A stretch of 64,000 nt of DNA from Pseudomonas sp. BN411 (GCF_029871235.1 NZ_SSOM01000086.1:1-64000), one strand, 5' to 3'; numbered from the stretch's first letter, positions 35,382-45,065 are shown. Program-made: numbers and translations. Notes: a model not told the origin generated them from the sequence alone.

Positions 35382-36401
35382 ATGTCCCGTCGACTGATTA
35401 TCGACCTGGCCTGCCTGGCCACCTTCGCGCTGATGCCGCTGCTGGCGGCGCTGCTCGACGAACCCTTCCTGGTCAGCCTGTTCACCCGCCTGGCCATCTA
35501 CGGCATGGCCGCCGCCAGCCTGGACCTGCTGATCGGCTACGGCGCCATGGTCAGCTTCGGCCACGCCGCCTTCTTCGGCCTGGGCGGCTACGTGGTCGGC
35601 ATCATCGCCTTCCATACGTCCCAGGGCATGCCGCTGTGGGGCTGGGAAGGCAGCAACAGCGCATTGGTGGTCTGGCCGCTGGCCCTGCTCTGCTGCGCCC
35701 TGCTCGGCCTGGTGATGGGCTACCTGTCGCTGCGCACCACCGGCGTGCAGTTCATCATGATCACCCTGGCCTTCAGCCAGATGCTCTATTTCATCCTCGG
35801 TTCGCTGTCCCTCTACGGCGGCGACGACGGCATCCTGATGAACGAGCGCAACACGGTTCCGGGCCTCGACCTGAACGACACCAACCAGTTCTATTACCTC
35901 TGCGTCGGCCTGCTGGTGGCCTGGCTGCTGTTCTGCCGGCGCCTGGTGGGATCGCGATTCGGCTTCGTCCTGCGCGGCCTCAAGCAAAGTGAACGGCGCA
36001 CCGTCAGCCTGGGGCTGAAACCCCTGCGCTATCGCCTCACCACCTTCGTCATCGCTGGCATCGGCGCCGGGCTGGCCGGCCTGCTCTGGGCCAACTACGC
36101 GCTGTTCGTCAGCCCCGACATGGCGTCCTGGCAGAAGTCCGGCGAGCTGATGGCCATGGTCATCCTCGGTGGCGTCGGCACCCTGCTCGGCCCGGTACTG
36201 GGTGCGGCCGTCTACCTCGGCCTGGAGCAACTGCTGAGCCTGTGGACCGAGCACTGGCTGCTGATCTTCGGCCCGCTCCTGCTGCTGGTGGTGTTGTTTG
36301 GCCGCCAGGGCATCTACGGCCTGCTGATGGCCCGTCAGCGGCCGCGCAAGCCCTCCGCCCAGCCCGCCCCTGTCGCCACCACCCGCGAGGTGCACCCATG
36401 A
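35382..36401 (+). CDS. Liv-type ABC transporter permease (LivM-like)
   Basis: The 339-residue permease contains LLIGYGAMVSFGHAAFFGLG and GVQFIMITLAFSQMLYF, marks of LivM proteins, and 8-10 helices. AGGAG precedes the ATG at 35382. Its TGA overlaps the ATPase start (ATGA). It is unfused, unlike the second system's LivM. Confidence 0.9.
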   Translation: MSRRLIIDLACLATFALMPLLAALLDEPFLVSLFTRLAIYGMAAASLDLLIGYGAMVSFGHAAFFGLGGYVVGIIAFHTSQGMPLWGWEGSNSALVVWPLALLCCALLGLVMGYLSLRTTGVQFIMITLAFSQMLYFILGSLSLYGGDDGILMNERNTVPGLDLNDTNQFYYLCVGLLVAWLLFCRRLVGSRFGFVLRGLKQSERRTVSLGLKPLRYRLTTFVIAGIGAGLAGLLWANYALFVSPDMASWQKSGELMAMVILGGVGTLLGPVLGAAVYLGLEQLLSLWTEHWLLIFGPLLLLVVLFGRQGIYGLLMARQRPRKPSAQPAPVATTREVHP

Positions 36402-37147
36402 GCGCGCAACTGTCCATCCGTGGCCTGGAAAAGGCCTTCGGTGCGGTGAAGGCCACCAATGGCGCCAACCTGGAACTGGCCGCTGGCGAGCTGCACGCCA
36501 TCATCGGCCCCAACGGTGCCGGAAAGTCGACGCTGATCTCGCAGATCGCCGGGGAAATCCGTCCGGACAAGGGGCAGATCCTCTTTGCTGGCAAGGACAT
36601 CACCGATGTGCCCGCCCACGAACGCCCACGCCTGGGCCTGGCGCGGTCCTTCCAGGTCAGCCAGCTCTACCCGGACTTCAGCCTGCTGGAAAACGTCGCC
36701 GTGGCCATCGCCGCCCGCGAAGGCAAGAGCTTCGGCATGTGGAAGCCGCTGTCCCGCGACCGCAGCCTGCTGGACCCGGCGCGCGGCTACCTGGAGCAGG
36801 TCGGCCTCGGCCATCGCTCGGAGGACCGGGTGAGCGAACTGTCCCACGGCGAACGCCGCCAGCTGGAACTGGCCCTGGCGCTGGCCCAGGAAGCCTCGGT
36901 GCTGCTGCTGGACGAACCCATGGCCGGCATGGGCGCCGAGGAATCCGCGCGCATGACCGAGCTGCTCATGTCGCTCAAGGGGCGCTACGCCATTCTGCTG
37001 GTGGAACACGACATGGACGCGGTGTTCGCCCTGGCCGACCGCATCACCGTGCTGGTCTACGGCCAGACCATCCTCACCGGCTCCGTCGAAGAAGTCCGCA
37101 GCAACGCGCAGGTCCGCGCCGCCTACCTGGGGGAAGAATATGCTTGA
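36398..37147 (+). CDS. Liv-type ABC transporter ATPase (LivG-like)
   Basis: The 249-residue ATPase has Walker [10 protein letters not shown] (about residues 35-43), signature LSHGERRQLELALAL, Walker B VLLLDEP and a switch His in VEHDMD. The LSHGE form and length fit LivG. It overlaps LivM by four bases and LivF by eight, so the operon is tightly coupled. Confidence 0.9.
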   Translation: MSAQLSIRGLEKAFGAVKATNGANLELAAGELHAIIGPNGAGKSTLISQIAGEIRPDKGQILFAGKDITDVPAHERPRLGLARSFQVSQLYPDFSLLENVAVAIAAREGKSFGMWKPLSRDRSLLDPARGYLEQVGLGHRSEDRVSELSHGERRQLELALALAQEASVLLLDEPMAGMGAEESARMTELLMSLKGRYAILLVEHDMDAVFALADRITVLVYGQTILTGSVEEVRSNAQVRAAYLGEEYA

Positions 37148-37829
37148 AGTCAGTGGATTGCAGGCCGGCTACGGCCTGAGCCAGGTGCTGTTCGACATGC
37201 ACCTGAAGATCGAACAGGGCGAAGTGGTGTCGCTGATCGGCCGCAATGGCATGGGCAAGACCACCACGGTGAAATCCATCATGGGCCTGCTCAAACCCAG
37301 CGCCGGGAACATCCGCATCCACGGCAAGGAGATGCGCGGCGCCACGCCCTACCGCATCGCCCAGGCCGGCCTCGGCCTGGTGCCGGAAGGCCGCCGCGCC
37401 TTCGGCACCCTGAGCGTGAAGGAGAACCTGCTGGCCACCGCCAGCAAGGGCGGCAAGTGGGACCTCAAGCGCATCTACGCCCTGTTCCCGCGCCTGGAGG
37501 AACGCCAGGAGCAACTGTCCAAGACCCTCTCCGGCGGCGAGCAGCAGATGCTGGTAGTGGGTCGCGCGCTGATGACCAACCCGCAGTTGCTGATCCTCGA
37601 CGAAGCCACCGAAGGCCTCGCCCCGGTGATCCGCGAGACCATCTGGAACTGCCTGGCCACCCTCAAGGCCGAGGGCGAGACCATCCTGGTGATCGACAAG
37701 AACCTCAAGGAGATGGCGCGGGTGGTCGACCGCCATCACATCATCGAGAAGGGCCGCCAGGTCTGGCAGGGCACGCCAGCGGAGCTGTCGGCTGCCCCCG
37801 AGCTTTCGCACCGATACCTGGGCGTCTAG
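37140..37829 (+). CDS. Liv-type ABC transporter ATPase (LivF-like)
   Basis: The 229-residue ATPase has a Walker A variant GRNGMGKTT, the LivF signature [15 protein letters not shown] and Walker [14 protein letters not shown]. Its start lies inside the LivG end (8-base overlap). It completes the importer. The switch segment reads [10 protein letters not shown], where typical members have a Gln or His followed by N; the Lys is a mild oddity. Confidence 0.88.
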   Translation: MLEVSGLQAGYGLSQVLFDMHLKIEQGEVVSLIGRNGMGKTTTVKSIMGLLKPSAGNIRIHGKEMRGATPYRIAQAGLGLVPEGRRAFGTLSVKENLLATASKGGKWDLKRIYALFPRLEERQEQLSKTLSGGEQQMLVVGRALMTNPQLLILDEATEGLAPVIRETIWNCLATLKAEGETILVIDKNLKEMARVVDRHHIIEKGRQVWQGTPAELSAAPELSHRYLGV

Positions 37830-37894
37830 AGCACCGCCCCGACCCGCCCGGTCCGTCGTCACCACGGACCGGCAACCCCGACGCAACCCGCCTC

Positions 37895-37920
37895 CCGCCG
37901 GCTTCGCAAAAAGCCGGCGG
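37895..37920. other. Hairpin between LivF-like and porin genes
   Basis: CCGCCGGCTT-CGCAAA-AAGCCGGCGG is a ten-pair stem, 66 bases past the LivF-like stop and 43 before the porin ATG, without a T run. Possible weak terminator or mRNA stabiliser. Confidence 0.5.
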
Positions 37921-37962
37921 CGGACGGTTGCGCCCAAAAACCAGAAGAAGAAGAGCCTTGCG

Positions 37963-39216
37963 ATGATCTACAAGTCCCGTGCGTTACCCCTCCTTTTGAG
38001 CACCCTCCCCTTCAGCGCGCTGGCCGCGGAATCCGGTTTCATCGAGGACTCCACCGCCACCCTGCAGCTGCGCAACTACTACTTCAGCCGCGATTTCTCC
38101 GACATCGTCGGACCGAACAAACAGTCCAAGGCCGAGGAATGGGCCCAGGGCTTCATCCTCAACTTCAAGTCCGGTTACACGCCGGGAACCGTGGGCTTCG
38201 GCATCGACGCCATCGGCACCCTCGGTATCAAGCTCGACAGCAGCCCCGACCGGGTGAACACCGGCCTGCTGCCGGTGCAGGAAGACGGCGAGGCCGCCGA
38301 CGACTACAGCCGCCTGGGCGTCGCCGGGAAGATGCGCGTTTCCAAAACCGAGCTGAAAGTCGGCGAGCTGCAACCCAACCTGCCGGTGCTGATGTTCAGC
38401 GATATCCGCCTGTTGCCGCCCAGCTACCAGGGCGCCAGCGTCACCTCCAGCGAGATCGCCGGGCTCACCCTGCAGGGCGGCCACCTGACCGGCACGAGCC
38501 TGCGCAACGAAGCCGGCGACGACAAGATCCAGGCCCAGATCGGCTACCAGCCGCAACGCCAGGCCTCCTCGGACGCGTTCAACTACGCGGGCGCGGATTA
38601 CGCCTTCAACAGCAACCGAACCACAGTGGGCGCCTGGTATGCGCAACTGGAAGACATCTACGACCAGCGCCTGATCAGCCTGAAGCACGCCGAACCTGTG
38701 GGCGACTGGGTGCTGGGCGCCAATATGGGCTTCTACGATTCCAGCGAAGACGGCAAGAAGATGATCGGCGAGGTCGACAACCAGGCCTTCTACTCCCTGC
38801 TCTCGGCCAAGCGCGGCGGCCACACCTTCTTCATCGGCTACCAGGGCATGTACGGCGACCAGGGCTTCCCCAAGGTCTTCGCCAACATCACGCCGCTGGG
38901 CAACGAGGTCCCCACCTACGAGTTCGCCTCGGCGGATGAGCGCTCCTGGCAGGTGCGCCATGACTACGACTTCGCCGCCCTCGGCATCCCCGGCCTGACC
39001 ACCACCCTGCGCTACATCAAGGGCGACAACGTCGACACCGGCAAGGGCTTCGAAGGCGAGGACTGGGAGCGTGACCTGGACATCGGCTACGTGATCCAGA
39101 GCGGCTCGCTCAAGGGCCTGGGCGTGCGCATCCGTAATGTCACCGCGCGTTCCAACTACCGCACCGACATCGACGAAAACCGCCTGATCCTCAACTATAC
39201 CGTGGCACTGTTCTAA
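37963..39216 (+). CDS. OprD-family outer-membrane porin
   Basis: The 417-residue protein has a signal peptide ([24 protein letters not shown]) and the complete OprD pattern: [31 protein letters not shown], the SSPDR turn, [32 protein letters not shown], and the last strand [13 protein letters not shown] ending in Phe. It lies directly after the ant-linked ABC genes and probably forms the outer-membrane entry for the same aromatic acid. It is more like the porin at 1-1167 than the one at 46132-47409. Confidence 0.9.
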   Translation: MIYKSRALPLLLSTLPFSALAAESGFIEDSTATLQLRNYYFSRDFSDIVGPNKQSKAEEWAQGFILNFKSGYTPGTVGFGIDAIGTLGIKLDSSPDRVNTGLLPVQEDGEAADDYSRLGVAGKMRVSKTELKVGELQPNLPVLMFSDIRLLPPSYQGASVTSSEIAGLTLQGGHLTGTSLRNEAGDDKIQAQIGYQPQRQASSDAFNYAGADYAFNSNRTTVGAWYAQLEDIYDQRLISLKHAEPVGDWVLGANMGFYDSSEDGKKMIGEVDNQAFYSLLSAKRGGHTFFIGYQGMYGDQGFPKVFANITPLGNEVPTYEFASADERSWQVRHDYDFAALGIPGLTTTLRYIKGDNVDTGKGFEGEDWERDLDIGYVIQSGSLKGLGVRIRNVTARSNYRTDIDENRLILNYTVALF

Positions 39217-39258
39217 GACCGAGCGCCGAGGTCAGACCTCGGCACGGCCTGCTCCACC

Positions 39259-39358
39259 TGTGGGGGCGATTTCAATCGCGAAGCAGGCCGAAGGGCTGCC
39301 CTACGGAGGTTCGTTGGGGGCAGCTGCGCTGCCCTAAGCGAATGAATTCGCCCCCACA
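39259..39358. repeat. REP pair
   Basis: TGTGGGGGCGATTTCAATCGC opens and GCGAATGAATTCGCCCCCACA closes a 100-base element with a GGGCAGCTGCGCTGCCC stem, between porin and chemoreceptor genes. Confidence 0.8.
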
Positions 39359-39398
39359 GGTAATTTCCCCCCAGTGCCTGCCCCGACAAGGAATCCCC

Positions 39399-40262
39399 AT
39401 GCCCCGAAAATCCCTGGCCGCCCTGCTGCTCTGTCTCGGCGGCCTTTTCATGCTCGCCGCCTGGCTGCTGGCCAGCCCCTGGCCGTTGGTCCTGGCCGGT
39501 ACCTGCACCTTATGGGGTGGGTTGCTCTATCACCATCTGCCTGCCCAGGTAGTCGAAGTGCCGGTGCTCCAGCCGATTCCAGAACCGCTGCCCGCGCCGT
39601 CACTCCCTGTGGAAAACCCGGTGGTGGCCGCGCCCACGCTGCCGTTCGATCAACTGCTGGCCCGCCTGGCCGACCTTGGCCTGGCGATTGCCGAAAGCGA
39701 GGCCGACATGCAGCAGGCCAACAGCCTGGCCCAGCAGGCGGGCGAGAACCTGCAACTCTCCACTCGCAGCATCGAGGATTCGAAAACGTCCATAGGTGAG
39801 CTGGGCGAGTACATGGTCCACATCACCGAGGTGTTCAACGATCTCAGCGACCAGTCGCAACGCATCGGTTCCATCGTCGGCAGCATCCAGGAGATCGCCA
39901 AGCAGACCAACCTGCTGGCCCTCAACGCCGCCATCGAGGCGGCACGCGCCGGCGAACAGGGCCGTGGATTCGCGGTGGTGGCGGAAGAAGTGCGTAACCT
40001 CGCCCGCCGCGCAAACGAAGCCAGCGAACAGATCAGGGAAATTGTCGGCGGCTTGCAGAACGCCTCGGAAAACGCACGCACCGGCCTGGCACAGGTGGAT
40101 GGTTCGACGCGCTCCGGCCTGGAGAAATCCGCCATCGCCCTGCAGGCCCTGGCACAGATGAAGAGCGTCGCCGTGACGCGCTACGAAATCGTCCAGCGCA
40201 TCATGCAGCGCCTGGACGAGAAGCAGCGGATCACCGGGCAATTGAGGGAGTTGCTGGGCTGA
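39399..40262 (+). CDS. Short methyl-accepting chemotaxis protein lacking a sensor domain
   Basis: The 287-residue receptor has two adjacent N-terminal helices ([20 protein letters not shown] and [16 protein letters not shown]), a Pro-rich linker, then a signalling domain with the conserved hairpin tip [22 protein letters not shown]. There is no HAMP and no periplasmic ligand domain. It may read membrane state or work with another receptor. AAGGA precedes the ATG at 39399. It lies between ant/ABC/porin genes and the cat operon. Confidence 0.82.
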   Translation: MPRKSLAALLLCLGGLFMLAAWLLASPWPLVLAGTCTLWGGLLYHHLPAQVVEVPVLQPIPEPLPAPSLPVENPVVAAPTLPFDQLLARLADLGLAIAESEADMQQANSLAQQAGENLQLSTRSIEDSKTSIGELGEYMVHITEVFNDLSDQSQRIGSIVGSIQEIAKQTNLLALNAAIEAARAGEQGRGFAVVAEEVRNLARRANEASEQIREIVGGLQNASENARTGLAQVDGSTRSGLEKSAIALQALAQMKSVAVTRYEIVQRIMQRLDEKQRITGQLRELLG

Positions 40263-40308
40263 GGCGAACCAGCAGGGATAGGCACAGGTTTCTGTGGGCT
40301 GCTTTTCC

Positions 40309-40395
40309 TGTGGGGGCGAATTCATTCGCGATGCAGACCGCAGGTCTGCCATTGGGGGCACTGCGTGCCCCTCAGCGATTGAAATCGCCCCCACA
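40309..40395. repeat. REP pair
   Basis: Opening arm TGTGGGGGCGAATTCATTCGC and closing arm GCGATTGAAATCGCCCCCACA enclose a GCAGACCGCAGGTCTGC stem; the element lies between convergent genes and ends nine bases from the hydrolase stop. Confidence 0.8.
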
Positions 40396-40404
40396 AACGG
40401 TCCG

Positions 40405-41268
40405 CTACAACCCCATCAATTCGCATATCGCCCGATACAACGGCGTCCCCGGCTGCCCCAGCTCCAGCACCACGTCGAAATGGTTCCGACCAGGCGCTTC
40501 GACGAAGCGGCCCGGCAGCCCGCTCGCGCGCCAGGCCTCAAGGAAGTCATGGGACTGGCGAGCGAACTCCGCCGTTTCCAGCGCCCCGTAGCTGATCACC
40601 AGTTCCGCCCCCCGCGTCGGCAGATGGAAGGCCGGGCTGTTGCGGCGCGCCGCCATCTCGTCCATCCCCATCCAGCCGTTGATATGGGTCTCCAGCAGCG
40701 GCCGCAGGTCGAACAGCCCACTGATGGGAAGCGCACCGCACAGCACATTGCCCGGCACGCCGTAGCGCCCGTGCCAGTCGCCGGCCAGGAGCATTCCCGT
40801 GAGATGCCCGCCGGCAGAGCTGCCACTGGCATACAGCCGCTGCGGATCGCCGCCGTACTCGACGATATGCCGATGCAGCCAGGCCAGCGCGCGGCGGGTC
40901 TGGTCGACGATGTGATCGAGGCTCACGGCCGGAGCCAGGTCGTAGTCCAGGACCACCACGCAGGCGCCAGCGGTAGTCAAGGCCGGCGCCATGAACGCCG
41001 ATTCGGCCTTGGACAACGCACGCCAATAGCCGCCGTGAATGAACAGCAGTACCGGGGCATCCCGCTGAACGGCCGGGAAGATATCCAGCCGCTCACCGGC
41101 TCCTGGCCCGTAGGACACATCCTTGAAGCACTTCAGCTTCGCGTGGGCTGCGTCGCTCAGCGCGCGGTACTGGCGCGGGTACTGGTCGAAGTCCTCGACG
41201 CTGGCGCGGGCGTTGTACTGCACGTCGTAGTAGGCGGCCAGTTCGGCCGGATCGCTGGGGCGGGTCAT
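40405..41268 (-). CDS. Alpha/beta hydrolase, arylformamidase-like
   Basis: The 287-residue hydrolase has the oxyanion motif HGGYW (about residues 78-82) and nucleophile motif GSSAGGH, with Asp and His (RNHFDVV) near the end. HGGYW is typical of kynurenine formamidase (arylformamidase) and related carboxylesterases. If it were a formamidase it would supply kynurenine, the parent of anthranilate, and so feed antABC; no kynureninase is in the window, so this remains inference. GGAGG before ATG 41268 decides that start over a GTG two codons upstream. Confidence 0.7.
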   Translation of the reverse strand: MTRPSDPAELAAYYDVQYNARASVEDFDQYPRQYRALSDAAHAKLKCFKDVSYGPGAGERLDIFPAVQRDAPVLLFIHGGYWRALSKAESAFMAPALTTAGACVVVLDYDLAPAVSLDHIVDQTRRALAWLHRHIVEYGGDPQRLYASGSSAGGHLTGMLLAGDWHGRYGVPGNVLCGALPISGLFDLRPLLETHINGWMGMDEMAARRNSPAFHLPTRGAELVISYGALETAEFARQSHDFLEAWRASGLPGRFVEAPGRNHFDVVLELGQPGTPLYRAICELMGL

Positions 41269-41408
41269 GGGCACCTCCGAGGGTTGTCCGTCGATTAGGC
41301 GGCATCCCGCGGGAGGGCGAAATCCGGATAGTCGGGGATGGTTATCCGGGGAGTTGGGGGGGCCGTTATTGGGGGGAAATCATTCATGAAAGGCCGAGCG
41401 CGGGGTCA

Positions 41409-41524
41409 ACCACCCTCACCCCAACCCTCTCCCAAAGGGAGAGGGGGCTGTCCGTGCAGGATTGGTAGGGAGTGCCCAGCGCGAGTCATCCCTCTACCTC
41501 TGGGAGAGGGGCCGGGGGTGAGGG
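41409..41524. repeat. CCCTCTCCC-type inverted repeat
   Basis: CCCTCACCCCAACCCTCTCCC at the left is mirrored by GGGAGAGGGGCCGGGGGTGAGGG at the right, with a smaller CTCTCCCAAAGGGAGAG hairpin inside. A shorter relative stands at about 50918-50955. This fills most of the 370-base gap between the hydrolase and catA. Confidence 0.7.
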
Positions 41525-41573
41525 AGGCAGAGTTCGGCATTATCCCGAAAGTCGATATCAACCCACCGCCCAT

Positions 41574-41603
41574 AAAAAAGCCGGCCAAACGGCCGGCTCA
41601 AAA
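41574..41603 (-). terminator. Terminator of the cat operon
   Basis: On the minus strand GAGCCGGCC-GTTT-GGCCGGC is followed by six T, 36 bases beyond the catA stop. Confidence 0.88.
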
Positions 41604-41638
41604 GCGGGGGAACCAGCCTCCCCCGCCTAGTCGGTGAC

Positions 41639-42565
41639 TCAGGCTTCAGCGCGAACGCGGTCGCGGATGTTCTCCTGCTCCTGGCTCGGAGCCGACTGCA
41701 GCTGGAAGTCGAAGTCGATTTCGGCGAAGCGGTCCACGGCGCCACGGGCGGCGGCAGCGGCGGCGTCTTCGGTGAAGCGGATCTCACCCACCAGGCCATC
41801 GCGGGTGGCGTAGGCGAAGTCGTCCCACAGGTATTCGTCGCCCGACAGGTTGATCTGAGTGGTCAGGTGACGGTAGCCCGGTGCGGAGATGAAGAAGTGG
41901 ATGTGCGCCGGACGATTGCCGTGGCGGCCCAGGTGGTTCAGCACTTCCTGGGTGGTGCCATCCGGCGGGCAGCCGTAGCCGGACGGCACGATGCTGCGGG
42001 CGCGGTAGCGGCCTTCGGCGTCGGTGACGATACGGCGACGCAGGTTGTAGTCCGACTGGGTGGTGTCGAAGTAGGAATAGGTGCCCTTGGTGTTGGCGTG
42101 CCACAGGTCAACCACCGCACCAGCGATCGGCTTGCCATCGGCGTCTTTTACCTGGCCCTGGAGGAACATCACGGTACCGGCGTCGGTGCCGTCGTCCATG
42201 CGGGTCTCGCCTTCGGACAGCGGCGCGCCGGCCACGTACAGCGGGCCCTCGATGGTGCGCGGAGTGCCGCCGGTCAGGCCGGCCTGCTCGTCCTGGGCAT
42301 CCAGCAGCAGGTCCAGGTAGTGCTCCAGGCCGAGGCCGGCAACCAGCAGGCCGGCCTCACCACGGGCGCCCATGCGGTTGAAGTAGTCCACCGCTTTCCA
42401 GAACTCTTCGGTGGTGACTTCCAGGTCTTCGATGATCTTGATGGAGTCGACCAGGATGCGGTTCACCAGCTTCTTCATGCGCTGGCTGCCCTGGTCGTTG
42501 TTGAATCCGCTGACTTCCTGGAAGAACTTCTGGACGCTTTCGTTGCTGGACAGTTTGATAGTCAT
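41639..42565 (-). CDS. catA: Catechol 1,2-dioxygenase
   Basis: CatA cleaves catechol to cis,cis-muconate, the entry into the ortho branch of the beta-ketoadipate pathway. The 308-residue enzyme has the Fe(III) ligands as Tyr in KGTYSYF (about 163), Tyr197 in PSGYGCP, and His221 and His223 in AHIHFF. Length and the N-terminal helical dimer domain are usual. It is the last gene of catBCA; catC ends 39 bases upstream, and a strong terminator follows. Confidence 0.95.
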   Translation of the reverse strand: MTIKLSSNESVQKFFQEVSGFNNDQGSQRMKKLVNRILVDSIKIIEDLEVTTEEFWKAVDYFNRMGARGEAGLLVAGLGLEHYLDLLLDAQDEQAGLTGGTPRTIEGPLYVAGAPLSEGETRMDDGTDAGTVMFLQGQVKDADGKPIAGAVVDLWHANTKGTYSYFDTTQSDYNLRRRIVTDAEGRYRARSIVPSGYGCPPDGTTQEVLNHLGRHGNRPAHIHFFISAPGYRHLTTQINLSGDEYLWDDFAYATRDGLVGEIRFTEDAAAAAARGAVDRFAEIDFDFQLQSAPSQEQENIRDRVRAEA

Positions 42566-42604
42566 GGCTATTTCCTCATCTTGTTGTTATCGGGCGCGAA
42601 TCGA

Positions 42605-42895
42605 TCAGCGATCGTCTTCGTGAATCGATGACGGGTGGCGGCAGAGACCGTCCACCTCAATCTCCATGTAGGGGAAGAGCGGCAGCTGCATCAGGGTGTC
42701 GTGCAGTTCTTCAACACTGGCGAGGTCGAAGACGCTGTAGTTGGCGTAGTGGCCGGCGATGCGCCACAGGTGACGCCACTTGCCCTCGCGCTGCAGGCGC
42801 TGGGCCAGTTCTTTCTCGTCGGCCTTGAGCTTGGCAGCCTTGGCCGGGTCCATGTCGACCGGGAGTTTCACGGTCATCTTCACGTGGAACAGCAT
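42605..42895 (-). CDS. catC: Muconolactone delta-isomerase
   Basis: CatC turns muconolactone into beta-ketoadipate enol-lactone. The 96 residues are full length for the family (MLFHVKMTVKLPVDMD, WRIAGHYANYSVFDLASVEE, LPLFPYMEIEVDGLCRHPS), a decameric ferredoxin-like fold. AGGAG precedes the ATG, and the gene starts 15 bases after the catB stop. Confidence 0.95.
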   Translation of the reverse strand: MLFHVKMTVKLPVDMDPAKAAKLKADEKELAQRLQREGKWRHLWRIAGHYANYSVFDLASVEELHDTLMQLPLFPYMEIEVDGLCRHPSSIHEDDR

Positions 42896-42910
42896 GGAAA
42901 GGTCTCCTGT

Positions 42911-44044
42911 TTACTTGCGGCGGAAGAACGCCAAGCGCTCTTCGTCCAGGGCCAGGCCAAGGCCCGGGGTACGCGGCACGTGCAGCTGGAAGTCGCGGTA
43001 GACCGGCGCTTCGCTGACGATTTCCTCGGTCAGCAGCAGCGGCCCGAACAGCTCGGTGTGCCAGGTCAGTTGCTTCAGGGTGACGAAGGCATGGGCCGAC
43101 GCCAGGGTACCGATGGAGCCTTCGAGCATGGTGCCGCCGTACAGGGCGATACCGGCCGCTTCGGCGATCTGCGCGGTGCGCAGCACGGCACGCGGACCAC
43201 CGTTCTTGGCGATCTTCAGGGCGAAGATGCTGGCGGCGCCGTCGGCGGCCAGGCTGAAGGCGTCTTCGACGCTTTCGATGGATTCGTCGGCCATGATCGG
43301 CGCCGGGCTGCGCTGGTTCAGGCGCACCTGGCCGGAACGGTTGATACGCGAGATCGGTTGCTCGATCAGGTCGATGCCATTGTCACCGAGAATGCGGCAG
43401 GCACGCAGGGCGACGGACTCGTCCCAGGCCTGGTTCACATCGACACGCACGCTGGCGTTGTCGCCCAGGGCTTGCTTGATGGCAATCACGTGCTTGAGGT
43501 CGCGGTTCACTTCGCCCGCGCCGATCTTCAGCTTGAAGATGCGGTGGCGGCGGATTTCCAGCATGTGCTCGGCTTCGGCGATGTCCTTGGCGGTGTCGCC
43601 GCTGGCCAGGGTCCAGGCCACTTCCAGGCCGTCACGCACGCGGCCACCGAGCAGCTCGCTCACCGGCAGGCCGAGGCGCTTGCCCTGGGCATCCAGCAGC
43701 GCGCTTTCCAGGCCGGACTTGGCGAAGGTGTTGCCCTTGGCAGCCTTGTCCAGGCGCAGCATGGCGGCGTTGATGTTGTTGGCGTCCTGGCCGATCAGTA
43801 GCGGAGCGAGGTGGCTGTCGATGTTCTGCTTGATGCTTTCCGGGCTCTCGTTGCCGTAGGCCAGGCCACCGATGGTGGTGGACTCGCCGAGGCCTTCGAT
43901 GCCATCGGAGCAGCGCAGGCGAATCACCACCAGCGTCTGGTTCTGCATGGTGTGCATGGCCAGCTTGTGCGGGCGGATGGTCGGCAGGTCGACGATGATC
44001 GTCTCGACGCTTTCGATCAGGACTTGGCTCACTTCAATACCCAT
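42911..44044 (-). CDS. catB: Muconate cycloisomerase
   Basis: CatB lactonises cis,cis-muconate to muconolactone. The 377-residue enolase-superfamily enzyme has the KxK pair in FKLKIG, metal ligands Asp in VDVNQAW, Glu in LIEQP and Asp in IMADES, and the second catalytic Lys in FALKIAKNGG. MGIEVSQVLIES is the natural start; the open frame runs 114 codons further into catR without meaning. First gene of catBCA, divergent from catR. Confidence 0.95.
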   Translation of the reverse strand: MGIEVSQVLIESVETIIVDLPTIRPHKLAMHTMQNQTLVVIRLRCSDGIEGLGESTTIGGLAYGNESPESIKQNIDSHLAPLLIGQDANNINAAMLRLDKAAKGNTFAKSGLESALLDAQGKRLGLPVSELLGGRVRDGLEVAWTLASGDTAKDIAEAEHMLEIRRHRIFKLKIGAGEVNRDLKHVIAIKQALGDNASVRVDVNQAWDESVALRACRILGDNGIDLIEQPISRINRSGQVRLNQRSPAPIMADESIESVEDAFSLAADGAASIFALKIAKNGGPRAVLRTAQIAEAAGIALYGGTMLEGSIGTLASAHAFVTLKQLTWHTELFGPLLLTEEIVSEAPVYRDFQLHVPRTPGLGLALDEERLAFFRRK

Positions 44045-44116
44045 CAGGTTCGTTTCATCTGGTCCCGATAGTGGCCGCGACAAATCGCGGGGTCCAATAT
44101 AGAGTTTGTCTAGCAC

Positions 44117-44133
44117 GATACCCACAGGGTATC
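44117..44133. promoter_or_regulatory. CatR operator in the catB-catR gap
   Basis: GATACCC-ACA-GGGTATC is a perfect inverted repeat and holds a T-N11-A LysR box. It lies 73 bases from the catB start and 35 from catR. ATACC recurs at 44135-44139. The site matches the ATACC/GGTAT dyad expected for CatR control by cis,cis-muconate. Confidence 0.75.
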
Positions 44134-44167
44134 GAATACCTCGCACAGCCACCGCCCCGGAGTCACC

Positions 44168-45052
44168 ATGGAGCTTCGCCATCTGCGCTACTTCCAGGCG
44201 CTTGCCGAAACCCTCAATTTCACCCGTGCCGCCGAGCGTCTGCACATTGCTCAACCCCCACTGAGCCGCCAGATCCAGCAGCTCGAGGAGGAACTCGGGG
44301 TGGCCTTGCTGGACCGTGGAAGACCCCTGCGCCTGACCGAAGCCGGACGCTTCTTCCACGAGCATTCCCGCACCCTGCTCGAGCAACTGGGCAAGGTTTG
44401 TGACAATACCCGCCGCATTGGGTCGGGGGAAAAAGCCTGGCTCGGCATCGGCTTCGCACCCTCCACCCTCTACGGTGTTCTACCCGACCTGATCCGCCGC
44501 CTGCGCAGCGATGCCGGCCTGGAGCTGGGCCTTTCCGAGATGACCACCCTGCAACAGGTGGAAGCCCTCAAAGCCGGCCGCATCGATGTCGGCTTCGGCC
44601 GCATCCACATCAACGATCCGGCCATCCAGCAAGAGGTGCTCACCCTCGACCCGCTGGTAGCCGCCCTGCCCGCCGGACACCCGCTGCTGCCTGGCCCGGT
44701 GAGCCTCACCGATCTCGCCCAGGAGCCTTTCGTGCTCTATCCGGGCAACCCGCGGCCGAGCTACGCCGACCATGTGTTGTCACTGTTCGCCGCCTATGGC
44801 CTGCAGATCGAAGTGGCGCAATGGACCAACGAACTGCAGACCGCCATCGGCCTGGTCGCCGCCGGCATCGGCATCACCCTGGTGCCGGCATCGGTGCAAG
44901 TGCTGCACCGCATCGACATCGGCTATGCCAGCCTGCAGGAAGCCCAGGCCACCTCGCCCATCATCATCAGCCGCCGCGTGGGTGACGCATCGCCGGCACT
45001 GACCCATTGCCTGGCGCTCATCGAAGAGCTGGCCGAGGGGCATATCGGCTGA
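44168..45052 (+). CDS. catR: LysR-type regulator of the cat operon
   Basis: CatR activates catBCA when it binds cis,cis-muconate. The 294-residue protein has an N-terminal HTH (MELRHLRYFQALAETLNF, RAAERLHIAQPPLSRQIQQLE) nearly the same as CatR/BenM/ClcR, and an effector domain from about residue 90. It is divergent from catB with a dyad between the two genes, the classical layout. Confidence 0.93.
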   Translation: MELRHLRYFQALAETLNFTRAAERLHIAQPPLSRQIQQLEEELGVALLDRGRPLRLTEAGRFFHEHSRTLLEQLGKVCDNTRRIGSGEKAWLGIGFAPSTLYGVLPDLIRRLRSDAGLELGLSEMTTLQQVEALKAGRIDVGFGRIHINDPAIQQEVLTLDPLVAALPAGHPLLPGPVSLTDLAQEPFVLYPGNPRPSYADHVLSLFAAYGLQIEVAQWTNELQTAIGLVAAGIGITLVPASVQVLHRIDIGYASLQEAQATSPIIISRRVGDASPALTHCLALIEELAEGHIG

Positions 45053-45065
45053 ACAGCGGACACCT

